The notes beneath the pieces are model-generated. The model did no database searches and was not told where the DNA came from. It saw only the letters and a program-made list of their open reading frames with translations. The position numbers were made by a program, and so were the translations under genes. Below, piece after piece: positions 53,230 through 61,569 of a stretch of 64,000 nucleotides of DNA (the stretch's first letter is position 1; each line of letters opens with the position of its first letter). This DNA is from Gaiellales bacterium (lineage in GTDB: Bacteria; Actinomycetota; Thermoleophilia; RBG-16-64-13): the NCBI GenBank assembly GCA_012719395.1, contig JAAYAL010000024.1:91196-155195 (forward strand), read 5' to 3'.

Positions 53230-54723
53230 ATGAACAGGGGGGTTCTGGAGCAGGCTCTTGACGCCATGCCTGCGGCAGTGGCGGTGCTCGACGGGACAGG
53301 ATCGGAGACCTACTCCAATCGGCTGTGGCATGACCTGACCCGGGACGAGTCCTTCCATGACTTCTTGGGCCGGGCGGGCGCGTCCATCGTCCAAGGGGTC
53401 AACGACGGTATGCAGGCGGTACGCTCGGGCATGCTTCCGGTGTTCGAGCAGGCGTACCCTGTGTATCTGGGGACGGAAGCTCGTTGGTTCGAGCTCAAGG
53501 CCACTGCCGCGGCGGGTTTCAAAGACGGTCTGCTGCTCATCCACACCGATATCACCGAAAGAAGACTGGAGCAGGAGCGCCTTCGCGCCTCGGAGACCAA
53601 CTACCGGGAGATATTCGACAAGGCCAACGATGGTGTGTTCATCCACGACATCCGTACCGGCCGTATGCTCGATGCCAACTTCAAGCTGTACGAGATGTAC
53701 GGCTACACTGCCGAAGAATTCAAGTCCATCATGGTTGGGGCCATCAGCGCCGACCGTCCTCCCTACACGCAGAGCGATGCGCTGAAGTGGATCAGGAAGG
53801 CGGCTCGCGACGAGCCGCAACTGTTCGAGTGGCTGGCCAAGGACAGGAACGGTCGCCTGTTCTGGGTGGAGGTGAACCTGAAGCGGGCGCGGATTGCCGG
53901 CCAGGAGCGTCTGCTCGCCATTGTTCGCGACATCACGGAGCGGAAGCGCGCGGAGGACGAGGTGCTGCGGGCGCGACGCGCGCTGTCGCTCGGCTCTCAC
54001 ATCAGCACACTGGGGGAGGTGGGCGCTTCTTTGGCCCACGAGCTCAATCAACCGCTTGCGGCGATCATGACCAATGCTCAGGCCGCTCTGCGGATGCTGG
54101 CTTGCCGCGGCGCGGAGCCTACGGAATTGAGGGAGATCCTCGGCGACATCGCTGCGGATGATGAACGGGCGGCCGGCATGGTGCGCCGGATGAGGGAACC
54201 GCTGAGCAGTAAGGCCTCGGACACGCAGAGGCTTGAGTTGAACGGGTTGGTCGAGGACATGCGCCTGCTGTTGAAGGCCGACACGCTGGCTGCGGGGGCT
54301 GCGCTTGATCTCTACCTGGCGCCCGACCTTCCCGCGCTGCGGGGCGATCGCATCCAGTTGCAGCAGGTGGTGATGAATCTGGTGGTCAATGCAACCGAAG
54401 CCGCGAGAGCCATGCCTCCCGGGCAGCGTCGTGTCACCATCCTGACGCGTCGCGAGGACGGCCGCTCTCTGCGCCTGCAGGTGGAGGACAGTGGCCTCGG
54501 CTTGACCCAGGGAGAGCTCGAGTGCATATTCGAGCCGTTCTGGACCACGAAGCCCAACGGGTTGGGGCTGGGACTGTCGATATCGCGGACTCTGGTCGAG
54601 GCGCATGGGGGGAGGATCTTCGCTGAGAACCGACCCGAGGGAGGCGCCCGCTTCGTGGTGGTGCTGCCCACCGAGGAGACCGCTGATGGCGAGCCGGCCG
54701 CATGGACGCGCGGCGACCGATGA
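53230..54723 (+). CDS. Soluble PAS sensor histidine kinase (FixL-like)
   Basis: A 497-aa cytoplasmic histidine kinase. It has two PAS domains (about residues 10-115 and 120-240), no membrane segment, then HisKA with LGEVGASLAHELNQPLAAIM (His270) and an ATPase domain (N-box LQQVVMNLVVNATEAARAMP, GLGLSISRTLVEAHGG). The HELNQPL box is the HPK4/FixL type. It is adjacent to a cognate response regulator. Sensing of redox, gas or a cofactor is possible but the ligand is not evident. ATG 53230 has a TAAGGA site. Confidence 0.92.
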   Translation: MNRGVLEQALDAMPAAVAVLDGTGSETYSNRLWHDLTRDESFHDFLGRAGASIVQGVNDGMQAVRSGMLPVFEQAYPVYLGTEARWFELKATAAAGFKDGLLLIHTDITERRLEQERLRASETNYREIFDKANDGVFIHDIRTGRMLDANFKLYEMYGYTAEEFKSIMVGAISADRPPYTQSDALKWIRKAARDEPQLFEWLAKDRNGRLFWVEVNLKRARIAGQERLLAIVRDITERKRAEDEVLRARRALSLGSHISTLGEVGASLAHELNQPLAAIMTNAQAALRMLACRGAEPTELREILGDIAADDERAAGMVRRMREPLSSKASDTQRLELNGLVEDMRLLLKADTLAAGAALDLYLAPDLPALRGDRIQLQQVVMNLVVNATEAARAMPPGQRRVTILTRREDGRSLRLQVEDSGLGLTQGELECIFEPFWTTKPNGLGLGLSISRTLVEAHGGRIFAENRPEGGARFVVVLPTEETADGEPAAWTRGDR

Positions 54724-55361
54724 GCCCTGCCGGTGCGGGCATTGATCCGGTGTTCGCGATCAACGCCGTGGTCTCCGTCGTGGACGACGATCCCTCCGTG
54801 CTGCGCGGTCTGCAGCGACTTCTCATGGCGCATGGGTTGGAGGCGGAGACCTTCTCTTCTGCCGCGGCGTTTCTGGCCGCACCCCGAAGGGCCTCTGTGG
54901 GCTGCCTGGTTCTCGACGTCCGGCTCCCCGATCTCAACGGCCTGGAAATCCAACGGCTTCTGGCTGAGCGGAACCAGGAGCTTCCCATCGTTTTCATCAC
55001 GGGTCACGGGGATATCTCCATGAGCGTGCGCGCCATGAAGGCCGGAGCCATTGATTTCCTTACCAAACCCTTCACGGAAGAGGCGCTGCTGGAGGCCATC
55101 AGCCTTGCCCTAAAGAAGTCCAGGGCGCGCTTGGCCGCCGCTCAGGAGGCGGCTGCGCTGGCAGGGCGCCTCGCGTCCCTGAGCTCCCGGGAAGTCGAGG
55201 TCCTGCGCGAAGTAGTGGCCGGCAAGCTCTACAAGCAGATTGCGGCTGATCTGGGTATCGCCGAACGGACGGTCAAACTGCACCGCGCGCGCATCTCGGA
55301 GAAGCTCGGAGTTCGTGCCGTGGCAGATCTGGTGCGTCTCGCAGAGAAAGTGGGGCTGTAG
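54720..55361 (+). CDS. Response regulator, FixJ/LuxR type
   Basis: A 213-aa regulator. The receiver domain has VDDD at residues 21-24 and the phospho-acceptor Asp66 (VLDVRLPDLNGLE), then FITGHGDISMSV and LTKPF. The C-terminal LuxR-type helix-turn-helix is LSSREVEVLREVVAGKLYKQ followed by IAADLGIAERTVKLH. ATG 54720 forms ATGA with the kinase stop. It very likely acts with the kinase to control the divergent mycofactocin locus or the alcohol dehydrogenase. Confidence 0.92.
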   Translation: MSPAGAGIDPVFAINAVVSVVDDDPSVLRGLQRLLMAHGLEAETFSSAAAFLAAPRRASVGCLVLDVRLPDLNGLEIQRLLAERNQELPIVFITGHGDISMSVRAMKAGAIDFLTKPFTEEALLEAISLALKKSRARLAAAQEAAALAGRLASLSSREVEVLREVVAGKLYKQIAADLGIAERTVKLHRARISEKLGVRAVADLVRLAEKVGL

Positions 55362-55425
55362 CGGCGGGAGACACCACGAGGTGCCGCGGGGTCATCTCTG
55401 TTGCTGCGGTGGTGTCACGTGCAGG

Positions 55426-55461
55426 ATGAGGGGGCCGGGCCCTTGGGCCCGGCCCCCTCAT
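55426..55461. terminator. 17-bp perfect hairpin between convergent genes
   Basis: ATGAGGGGGCCGGGCCC (55426-55442) pairs exactly with 55445-55461 around TT. It lies between the response regulator and the reverse-strand aminotransferase and has no U-run. Confidence 0.7.
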
Positions 55462-55475
55462 GATCCCAGGAATGC

Positions 55476-56861
55476 TTACGCGCCCACTTTCCTCCAGCCA
55501 GGATCGTTCAGGGCATCGGCCAGGATGGCCATCATCTGATCGATCTCTTCCTTGGTGCAGACCAGTGGTGGGCAGACCATGAAGCGGGGCGCCCCGCCGG
55601 ACAGTCGGACGTAGAGGCCCTTGGCCAGCGCCGTCTCCTGCAGCGTCACCAAAGCCTCGAAGGGGAAGGGCTCCTTGGTCTCGGGATTCTTCACCACTTC
55701 CATGCCCTTGAGCATGCCGTAGCCGGCTACTTCCACCACTTCGGGGATGTCGGCGGTTACGGCCTTGAGCTGCTCGCCCAGGTAGGCGCCCATCTTGGCG
55801 GCGTTCTCGAAGATCTTGTCCCGCCTGTAGATCTCCATGACCTTGGCTGCCGCAGCGCATGCCGCTGGGTGGCCGGTGTATGTGGGGCCGGAGAAGATGT
55901 GGCCACGAAGACCTTTTTCGAACAACTCCTCGGTCATGCCGACCGCCCCGAGCGGCATGTAGGCGCTGGTGATGCCCTTGGCCATGGTGAGGAAGTCGGG
56001 CGTGACCCCCGAGAGCTGGCAGAGGAAGGGGTTGCCGTTCTCGCTGCAGCGGCCGAAACCGGTCATGACTTCATCGACGATGAGGTGCACGTCATATTTG
56101 GTGCATATCTCCCGCACTATGGGGAGCCACTCCGGTGGGGAGGGGATGCAGCCGGCGGTCCCGTGCTGCACCTCGCAGACCAGCGCCGCCACGCTCTCCG
56201 GGCCCTCGGCCAGTATGAACTGCTCGACGAGCTTGGCGCAGGCCACGCCGCATTCCGGGTAGGTGCGGGCCAGCGGGCAGCGGTAGCAGTAGTAGTCGGG
56301 CACAGAGAAGAACCCGGGCACCATGGGCGCCAGCGGGTTGGAGAAGGCGCTCTGGCCCACATGGGTGCAGGAGTTGCAGCCCCAGTAGTCACCGTGGTAG
56401 GAGTTGAAGAGCGAGACGACCTTGTACTTCTGTGTGCCCAGCCGCTTCCAGATGGTGCGGCTCATGATCAGCGCGATCTCCACGGCCTCCCCGCCGCCGG
56501 GAGTGTAGATGTACTTGGTGATGGCTTCGGGAGTGATTTCGTTCAAGGCCTGGGTGGCGGCGACGACCGACTCGGTGCTGAAGCCCCAGAAGTTCGTGCA
56601 GTAGGGAAGCTTCTTGATCTCGGCCGCGACGGCTTCGGCCACTTCGTTCTTGTACTGCTCGCGGTAGCCCAGTTCCACGCACATGAGCTGGGAACTGCCG
56701 TCCAGGAATGACCGGCCGTCGGAGGTATACAGTGATACGCCGTCCGCGTGGTCCACGAGGAACCCGGCATTGAATCCCATGGGGATGATGCCGTGGAGTA
56801 CGTGCTCCTGGTCCCAGGCCACCAGCTTCTGGGTCTTGGCGTTCTGCTTGGCTTTGGCCAT
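55476..56861 (-). CDS. Class III (omega) aminotransferase
   Basis: A 461-aa PLP-dependent aminotransferase. The PLP-binding lysine is in LTMAKGITSAYMPLG and the conserved Asp in LIVDEVMTGFGR. A Cys-rich stretch YYCYRCPLARTYPECGVACA is shared with a subset that includes taurine:pyruvate enzymes. The substrate is not determined; amines, beta-alanine, GABA or taurine are all possible. ATG 56861 has AAGGGGGA upstream. The gene is divergent from the TetR gene and shares an operator type with the permease. Confidence 0.9.
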   Translation of the reverse strand: MAKAKQNAKTQKLVAWDQEHVLHGIIPMGFNAGFLVDHADGVSLYTSDGRSFLDGSSQLMCVELGYREQYKNEVAEAVAAEIKKLPYCTNFWGFSTESVVAATQALNEITPEAITKYIYTPGGGEAVEIALIMSRTIWKRLGTQKYKVVSLFNSYHGDYWGCNSCTHVGQSAFSNPLAPMVPGFFSVPDYYCYRCPLARTYPECGVACAKLVEQFILAEGPESVAALVCEVQHGTAGCIPSPPEWLPIVREICTKYDVHLIVDEVMTGFGRCSENGNPFLCQLSGVTPDFLTMAKGITSAYMPLGAVGMTEELFEKGLRGHIFSGPTYTGHPAACAAAAKVMEIYRRDKIFENAAKMGAYLGEQLKAVTADIPEVVEVAGYGMLKGMEVVKNPETKEPFPFEALVTLQETALAKGLYVRLSGGAPRFMVCPPLVCTKEEIDQMMAILADALNDPGWRKVGA

Positions 56862-56908
56862 TCGGTCCCCCTTCGTTTGTCAAATACCGGTTGCGCACTC
56901 GCCGAGAT

Positions 56909-56952
56909 TTAACTATACAGATAAGTAAACAAGCAGGATCGCCGACTGTCAA
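56909..56952 (-). promoter_or_regulatory. Promoter and TetR operator of the aminotransferase
   Basis: On the reverse strand TTGACA (56952-56947) is followed after 17 bases by TTTACT (56929-56924). TTATCTGTATAGTTAA (56924-56909) immediately follows and matches the permease site TTATCTTGATAGATAA in 13 of 16 positions. A bound repressor would block the start site. Confidence 0.75.
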
Positions 56953-57027
56953 GGCCAGACCCATCACCCACGTTGGCCGATGCGCGCCTAGTGTTGCTAG
57001 ACTGAGGTGGGGTTGACAGAAAGGGTA

Positions 57028-57720
57028 ATGATGGCAGCAGCGCCCGGCACAAAGGGACCAGTGGACAACGCCATGAACAAACCGCACAAGAAGAAGGCGC
57101 CCCCCTCCGACCCCGTGATCCCTCGGGGCGAGGGCATCTCCAGCCTACCGCCCACGGCGCAGAAGTTCCTCCGCGCCGCCCGGCGCCTCTTGCGGCAGGG
57201 CGGTTTCGATGCGCTTCGTTTGGAGGCCATCGCTAATGAGGCGGGGGAGAACCGCGCTCTCATCCGCTACTACTTCGGCGGCAAGGATGGTTTGGTGGCG
57301 GCCCTGGTGGATACTCTCACGCACGATGCTACGCTCGAACTGGTGAGGCGCTGTGAGGTACTGCCTCAGGGTGACGAGCGTGTGCGCGTGTACCTCGATC
57401 AGGCGAGGCACTTGGTGGAGGACGCTGATTCGTTCCTCACCTTCTATGATGTCCTTCCACACGGGATTCGCGATCCGGAGCTACGTCCGCGCATCGCTGA
57501 TCTGTACTCCTGGTATCGCGAGATCAATGAGCGCTGCCTTGGCCTGCAGAGGTCTTCGCGAGACGAGCAACGTCTGTCCGCCCTGGCCATGATCGTGTTG
57601 GCCACAGTGGATGGTTTGGCGTTGCAGTGCCTCCTTGACCCAGGGCTCGATGTCAAGCCTGCGTTCCGGCTGCTCGAGTCCATCGTGGACGAGGAAGTCT
57701 CCTACACGGCCGAGTTCTAG
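57028..57720 (+). CDS. TetR family regulator of the amine locus
   Basis: A 230-aa TetR protein with an N-terminal basic tail, helix-turn-helix at about residues 45-90 (LRLEAIANEAGENRALIRYYF) and a C-terminal ligand domain. ATG 57028 is followed by a second ATG, with AAAGGG just upstream. It sits between two targets carrying the same palindrome, so it probably represses the aminotransferase and the permease-stress-dehydrogenase genes until a ligand binds. An extended -10 TGCTAGACT (56995-57003) may be its promoter. Confidence 0.88.
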   Translation: MMAAAPGTKGPVDNAMNKPHKKKAPPSDPVIPRGEGISSLPPTAQKFLRAARRLLRQGGFDALRLEAIANEAGENRALIRYYFGGKDGLVAALVDTLTHDATLELVRRCEVLPQGDERVRVYLDQARHLVEDADSFLTFYDVLPHGIRDPELRPRIADLYSWYREINERCLGLQRSSRDEQRLSALAMIVLATVDGLALQCLLDPGLDVKPAFRLLESIVDEEVSYTAEF

Positions 57721-57760
57721 CCGATATCGCGCGGCGGGGCCCTCGCTGCGGCGGCACCTC

Positions 57761-57799
57761 TTGACTCGCGGTCATACTCTTAGTTATCTTGATAGATAA
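57761..57799 (+). promoter_or_regulatory. Promoter and TetR operator of the APC permease
   Basis: TTGACT (57761-57766) and TTATCT (57784-57789) are 17 bases apart. The -10 is the first arm of the palindrome TTATCTTGATAGATAA (57784-57799), so a repressor would cover it. A 195-base leader follows, with some short stems but no riboswitch I recognise. Confidence 0.8.
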
Positions 57800-57994
57800 T
57801 GTGGTGTCTCCGTCCGCTACTGCATGAGCGTGCTTGGTTCAAAGAGGGGGGTGAGAAGGAACCAACTGGATGATTATGCGGCACTTCGGCGTCGTGCGGG
57901 CATCAATGGTGGGCGGACTCTGGAGCCGGTCCGGCGCTGCAGCTCGAATCGCAGGAGTCTCGAACGCGAATCGTGCACATGGGGGGGTAGATAG

Positions 57995-59398
57995 ATGGCT
58001 GAAGAAAGAACGCTGCAACGGAGAATGGGGTTGTTCTCCACTACTGCGGCGGCCGTGGGGCTCATGGTGGCATCGACCACCCTGGTCTCGTCCGGTCAGG
58101 GCTTTGCCGCCGGCGGAGGGGGCTTCATCATCGCACTGGTCTTGGCCATGATCTTCAATGTGTTTGTGGCCTTTTCCTATTCGGAGCTGTCCGGCCTCAT
58201 CCCGAAGGCGGGGGGCATCAACCACTACACGGAAGCCGCTATCGGCAAGTTCTTCGGCATCGTGGCTGTCATGGGAGCCTATCTGGTGCCGCTGGTCTTC
58301 GCCGCGTCAGCGGAGATCGCCATGCCGGGCCTGGTGACGCAGGGCGCGTGGCTGCCGGCTGTCGACTACCGCATACTCTCCTCCGCGCTCCTGGTGATAT
58401 TGGTGCTTCTGAACATCCGGGGTATCGAGTTCTACGCGGCGGTGCAGAGCTTCACCACGGTGGCCATGATGGGTTCCATCCTTGTGCTGGGCATCATCGG
58501 CCTGACCACCCACAGCGCCAACGTGGTGCCCGACGCCTTCACGCCTTTCAACCCGCTGGGGTGGGGCGTGCTGTCTCTGCTGGGACTGGGCTTCTGGCTG
58601 TTCGTGGGCACGGAGTTCGTGACGCCTTTGGCTGAAGAGATCAAACGGCCGCAACGCAACATCCCGCTGGGCATGATCCTGGGCCTGAGTGCGATCGTGA
58701 TCTGCGCCGGCATCTACGGCTTGGGCTCCGTGCGTATGAACCCGCTGGACGTGCTGCTCAATTCGCCCACGCCGCACGTGGAAGCCGCCACCAGCATCCT
58801 GGGCACCGCGGGTACATGGTGGATGTCTGTCGTCACCATCCTGGCCAGCATCACCACCGTCAACACGCTGCTGTGCGGTACGGCCCGCTTCCTCTACGGC
58901 ATGGCGCAGCGTGAGCAGATGCCCAAGTTCTTCGGCGGGCTGAGTAAGTGGGGAACGCCCTGGATCGGCATCGTCTTCTGTGGCGTCATCATTGAGGTGG
59001 TCATGCTGACCGGCGTCGCCACCGCGGCCGAGTTCACGACGCTGATCCTGGGCAGCATGGTCTGCTATTGCATCTCCTACATCATCGCCCACATCGACGT
59101 CATCGTGCTGCGGGTCCGCTACCCGCGGATCCACCGTCCGTTCAAGAGCCCGCTCTTCCCCATCCCGCAGATCCTGAGTATGGGCGCCATGGTCTACATG
59201 ATATGGACCGTGCACCCGGATCCGCTTATCCGCGACGCCGTCTGGCTACGGGCCGGCATCATCATGGCCGTCATCGTGGCATGGACGGTGGGCTGGTTGT
59301 TGTACAAGAAGAAGCCGCTGTTCAAGCCGGTTCCCTTAGCGGAGATGATGGAGGAGATCGAGGAGGAATTCGCACCTCAGGAAGTCCCCGTCTCGTGA
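57995..59398 (+). CDS. APC family amino-acid/amine permease
   Basis: A 467-aa transporter with about twelve hydrophobic segments. The first helix has the APC pattern STTAAAVGLMVASTTLV, with FSYSELSGLIPKAGGINHYT in helix 2-3 and FWLFVGTEFVTPLAEEIKRP mid-protein, typical of the AAT/APC families. The ligand is unknown but probably matches the aminotransferase substrate. ATG 57995 has GGGGGG upstream. A 195-base leader separates it from the operator. USP and an aldehyde dehydrogenase follow. Confidence 0.88.
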   Translation: MAEERTLQRRMGLFSTTAAAVGLMVASTTLVSSGQGFAAGGGGFIIALVLAMIFNVFVAFSYSELSGLIPKAGGINHYTEAAIGKFFGIVAVMGAYLVPLVFAASAEIAMPGLVTQGAWLPAVDYRILSSALLVILVLLNIRGIEFYAAVQSFTTVAMMGSILVLGIIGLTTHSANVVPDAFTPFNPLGWGVLSLLGLGFWLFVGTEFVTPLAEEIKRPQRNIPLGMILGLSAIVICAGIYGLGSVRMNPLDVLLNSPTPHVEAATSILGTAGTWWMSVVTILASITTVNTLLCGTARFLYGMAQREQMPKFFGGLSKWGTPWIGIVFCGVIIEVVMLTGVATAAEFTTLILGSMVCYCISYIIAHIDVIVLRVRYPRIHRPFKSPLFPIPQILSMGAMVYMIWTVHPDPLIRDAVWLRAGIIMAVIVAWTVGWLLYKKKPLFKPVPLAEMMEEIEEEFAPQEVPVS

Positions 59399-59426
59399 CC
59401 GGGCTGGGATCCAAAGGAGATCGGAT

Positions 59427-59912
59427 ATGACTCAGAAACGGGTGTTCTTTGCAACCGACGGTTCGGGGACATCTCAGGCGGCTGAGGCTGTAGCTGGGGA
59501 AATGGCATCGTGTCTGGCGACGTGCTTTGACGGATGCGAGCTGGTAGTGGGCACGGTCATTCCCCCCGATAGGGCACTGCGTCTCAACGTGCCGTACCGG
59601 GGCACTGTCCCTCGGGGACCCCTCATCCACATGCCGACGGAGGAGATGGAGCAGGAGGCGAAGGAGGTGGTGGCTGAAGCGTCGGGGCGCATCAAGGCCG
59701 CCTTCCCGAACGAGAAGGTGACCATTCGCGCAGTCATCCTCAGAGATGCCTCCCCGGCCATGGGCATCCTGGAGTTCCTGGCCAAGGAGGAGTGCGGCTA
59801 CATTGTCATGGGCAACAGAGGCCACGGCCGGGTCGGCAGCTTGATGCTGGGTTCCGTGAGCACCGAGGTGCTGCACGGCGCCTCGTGTCCCGTGGTGATT
59901 GTCCGCGAGTAG
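59427..59912 (+). CDS. Universal stress protein
   Basis: A 161-aa UspA-family protein. The ATP-binding motif G-x2-G-x9-G-S/T is present as MGNRGHGRVGSLMLGSVS. It begins VFFATDGSGTSQAAEAV, the UspA N-terminal strand. AAAGGAGA precedes the ATG. Small Usp genes beside transporters and catabolic genes are common, and often bind the transporter; that is inferred, not shown. Confidence 0.9.
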   Translation: MTQKRVFFATDGSGTSQAAEAVAGEMASCLATCFDGCELVVGTVIPPDRALRLNVPYRGTVPRGPLIHMPTEEMEQEAKEVVAEASGRIKAAFPNEKVTIRAVILRDASPAMGILEFLAKEECGYIVMGNRGHGRVGSLMLGSVSTEVLHGASCPVVIVRE

Positions 59913-60009
59913 GAGATGAGTTCCGCTGTACAAGTGAGGGTTGGCGCGCCTGGCGTGGCCGGGGGGTCCGATGAGACATGGGAATCGAAATCTGAAAAGG
60001 AGCCTCTAG

Positions 60010-61491
60010 ATGGTTGAGACGTACAAGGCGTTCATCGGCGGTGAGTGGGTGGATGGAGCCGGGGGCGGGGCCTTCCCGGTGTATAACCCGGCCACCGATG
60101 AGATCTTCGCTCAAGTGGCCACGTGCACGCCGGAGGACGTGGACAAGGCCGTGAAGGCGGCGGCCGCCGCGGCGCCGGCCTGGGGTATGATGCCCATGTC
60201 CGCCCGCGCCAAGATGCTGCTCAAGGTCTCGCAACTCATCATGCAGAACCTCAACGAGATCGCGGCCCTGGAAACGGCCGAGCATGGTGCGCCCATCCGC
60301 AACTCCGCCGGCTTCCAGGTCCCACAGATTGCGGATTTCTTCGAATATGCCGCCAGCATCTCGCGTTCTCTCACCGGGGAGACACTTCCCATTGGGCCTT
60401 GGTGCACTTCCATGACCGTGCGCGAGCCGGTAGGCGTAGTGGGTCTTATCACTCCCTGGAACGTCCCGGCGCTCATGGTGGCTTGGAAGCTGGCCGCGGC
60501 TCTGGTCACCGGCAATGCCTGCATCGTGAAACCGGCCTCGGTGACCCCGCTCACCACGCTCAGGCTGGCGGCACTGTGCAAAGAGGCCGGTATTCCGGAC
60601 GGGGCGGTCAACGTCATCACCGGGCCGGGCAGCACGGTGGGTGAGGCGCTGGTGGCGCACCCCGGCGTGGCCCGCATCGGCTTCACCGGCGACACCTCCA
60701 CCGGCAAGCGCATCATGTCCTTGGCCAGCGGGCTGGCCAAGCCCGTGGGACTGGAACTGGGTGGCAAGAATGCCATGTTGGTGTTGTCTGACGCCGACCT
60801 GGAGGCCGCGGTGGAGGGCGCTATCTGGGGCGGCTTCTTCAACAATGGTCAGGTCTGCGCCGCCGCCAGCCGCATCCTGGTGCACGAATCCCTCTACGAT
60901 GAGTTCTTGCAGCGCTTCGTGGAGGCGGCCAAGCAGATTCGCGTGGGCGACCCAATGAACCCGGAGACAGTGCTGGGCCCGGTGCCCTTCAAGGAGCACC
61001 GCGACAAGGTGGAGTCCTACATCGCCTCGGCCAAAGCCGAAGGCGCCAAGCTGGTGCTGGGCGGCGAGCGGCCCACTACCCCGGAGACGCAGAAGGGCTA
61101 CTACCTTGCCCCCACGATCTTCGCCGACGCGCAGAACAGCATGACGTTCATGCAGGAGGAGATCTTCGGCCCGGTAGTGGGCGTGGCCACGTTCAAGGAT
61201 GACGCGGAGGCGGTGGCCCTGGCCAACGACACCAGCTACGGTCTCTCCGCCTCCGTGTGGACCAAGGACTTCAAGCGGGGCTTGGGCCTGGCCCGGCAGT
61301 TGCAGGTGGGAACGGTCTGGCTCAACGAGCACCTCATGATCTTCTGCGAGGCGCCCTGGGGTGGCTGCAAGGCGTCCGGCTACGGCAAGGACCTCTCCAC
61401 CATGGTGCTGGAGGAGTACACCACCGTCAAACACATCTACATGGACATGAATGAAGGGCCCGTGAAACCTTGGTACGGGCTGATGAAGTAG
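60010..61491 (+). CDS. NAD(P)-dependent aldehyde dehydrogenase
   Basis: A 493-aa ALDH-superfamily enzyme. The catalytic Cys is in NNGQVCAAASRILV and the Glu in GLELGGKNAML; the cofactor motif FTGDTSTGKRI is also present. It resembles betaine or phenylacetaldehyde type dehydrogenases, oxidising the aldehyde made by the aminotransferase. AAAAGGAG precedes ATG 60010. A 17-bp hairpin follows the stop. Confidence 0.92.
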   Translation: MVETYKAFIGGEWVDGAGGGAFPVYNPATDEIFAQVATCTPEDVDKAVKAAAAAAPAWGMMPMSARAKMLLKVSQLIMQNLNEIAALETAEHGAPIRNSAGFQVPQIADFFEYAASISRSLTGETLPIGPWCTSMTVREPVGVVGLITPWNVPALMVAWKLAAALVTGNACIVKPASVTPLTTLRLAALCKEAGIPDGAVNVITGPGSTVGEALVAHPGVARIGFTGDTSTGKRIMSLASGLAKPVGLELGGKNAMLVLSDADLEAAVEGAIWGGFFNNGQVCAAASRILVHESLYDEFLQRFVEAAKQIRVGDPMNPETVLGPVPFKEHRDKVESYIASAKAEGAKLVLGGERPTTPETQKGYYLAPTIFADAQNSMTFMQEEIFGPVVGVATFKDDAEAVALANDTSYGLSASVWTKDFKRGLGLARQLQVGTVWLNEHLMIFCEAPWGGCKASGYGKDLSTMVLEEYTTVKHIYMDMNEGPVKPWYGLMK

Positions 61492-61508
61492 ATAGGACGA
61501 GCGTGGAG

Positions 61509-61546
61509 GTGGTCCCCGAGCCGGCTTGGGCCGGCTCGGGGACCAC
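61509..61546 (+). terminator. 17-bp perfect hairpin between aldehyde dehydrogenase and pntAa
   Basis: GTGGTCCCCGAGCCGGC (61509-61525) pairs exactly with 61530-61546 around TTGG, with no U-run. It could limit read-through from the catabolic genes into the transhydrogenase genes. Confidence 0.65.
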
Positions 61547-61569
61547 ACCGAATGGACAGGAGTATCGAC

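Noticed and set aside
53026..54606. N-terminal extension giving an 897-aa alcohol dehydrogenase
   Set aside because: The extra sequence is the complement of the kinase gene, which has full PAS, HisKA and ATPase motifs; the dehydrogenase family starts at 53019-53025.
57800..57994. Possible riboswitch in the 195-base leader of the permease
   Set aside because: I compared it by eye with glycine, ykkC and other aptamer motifs and found no conserved core; only short stems are present.
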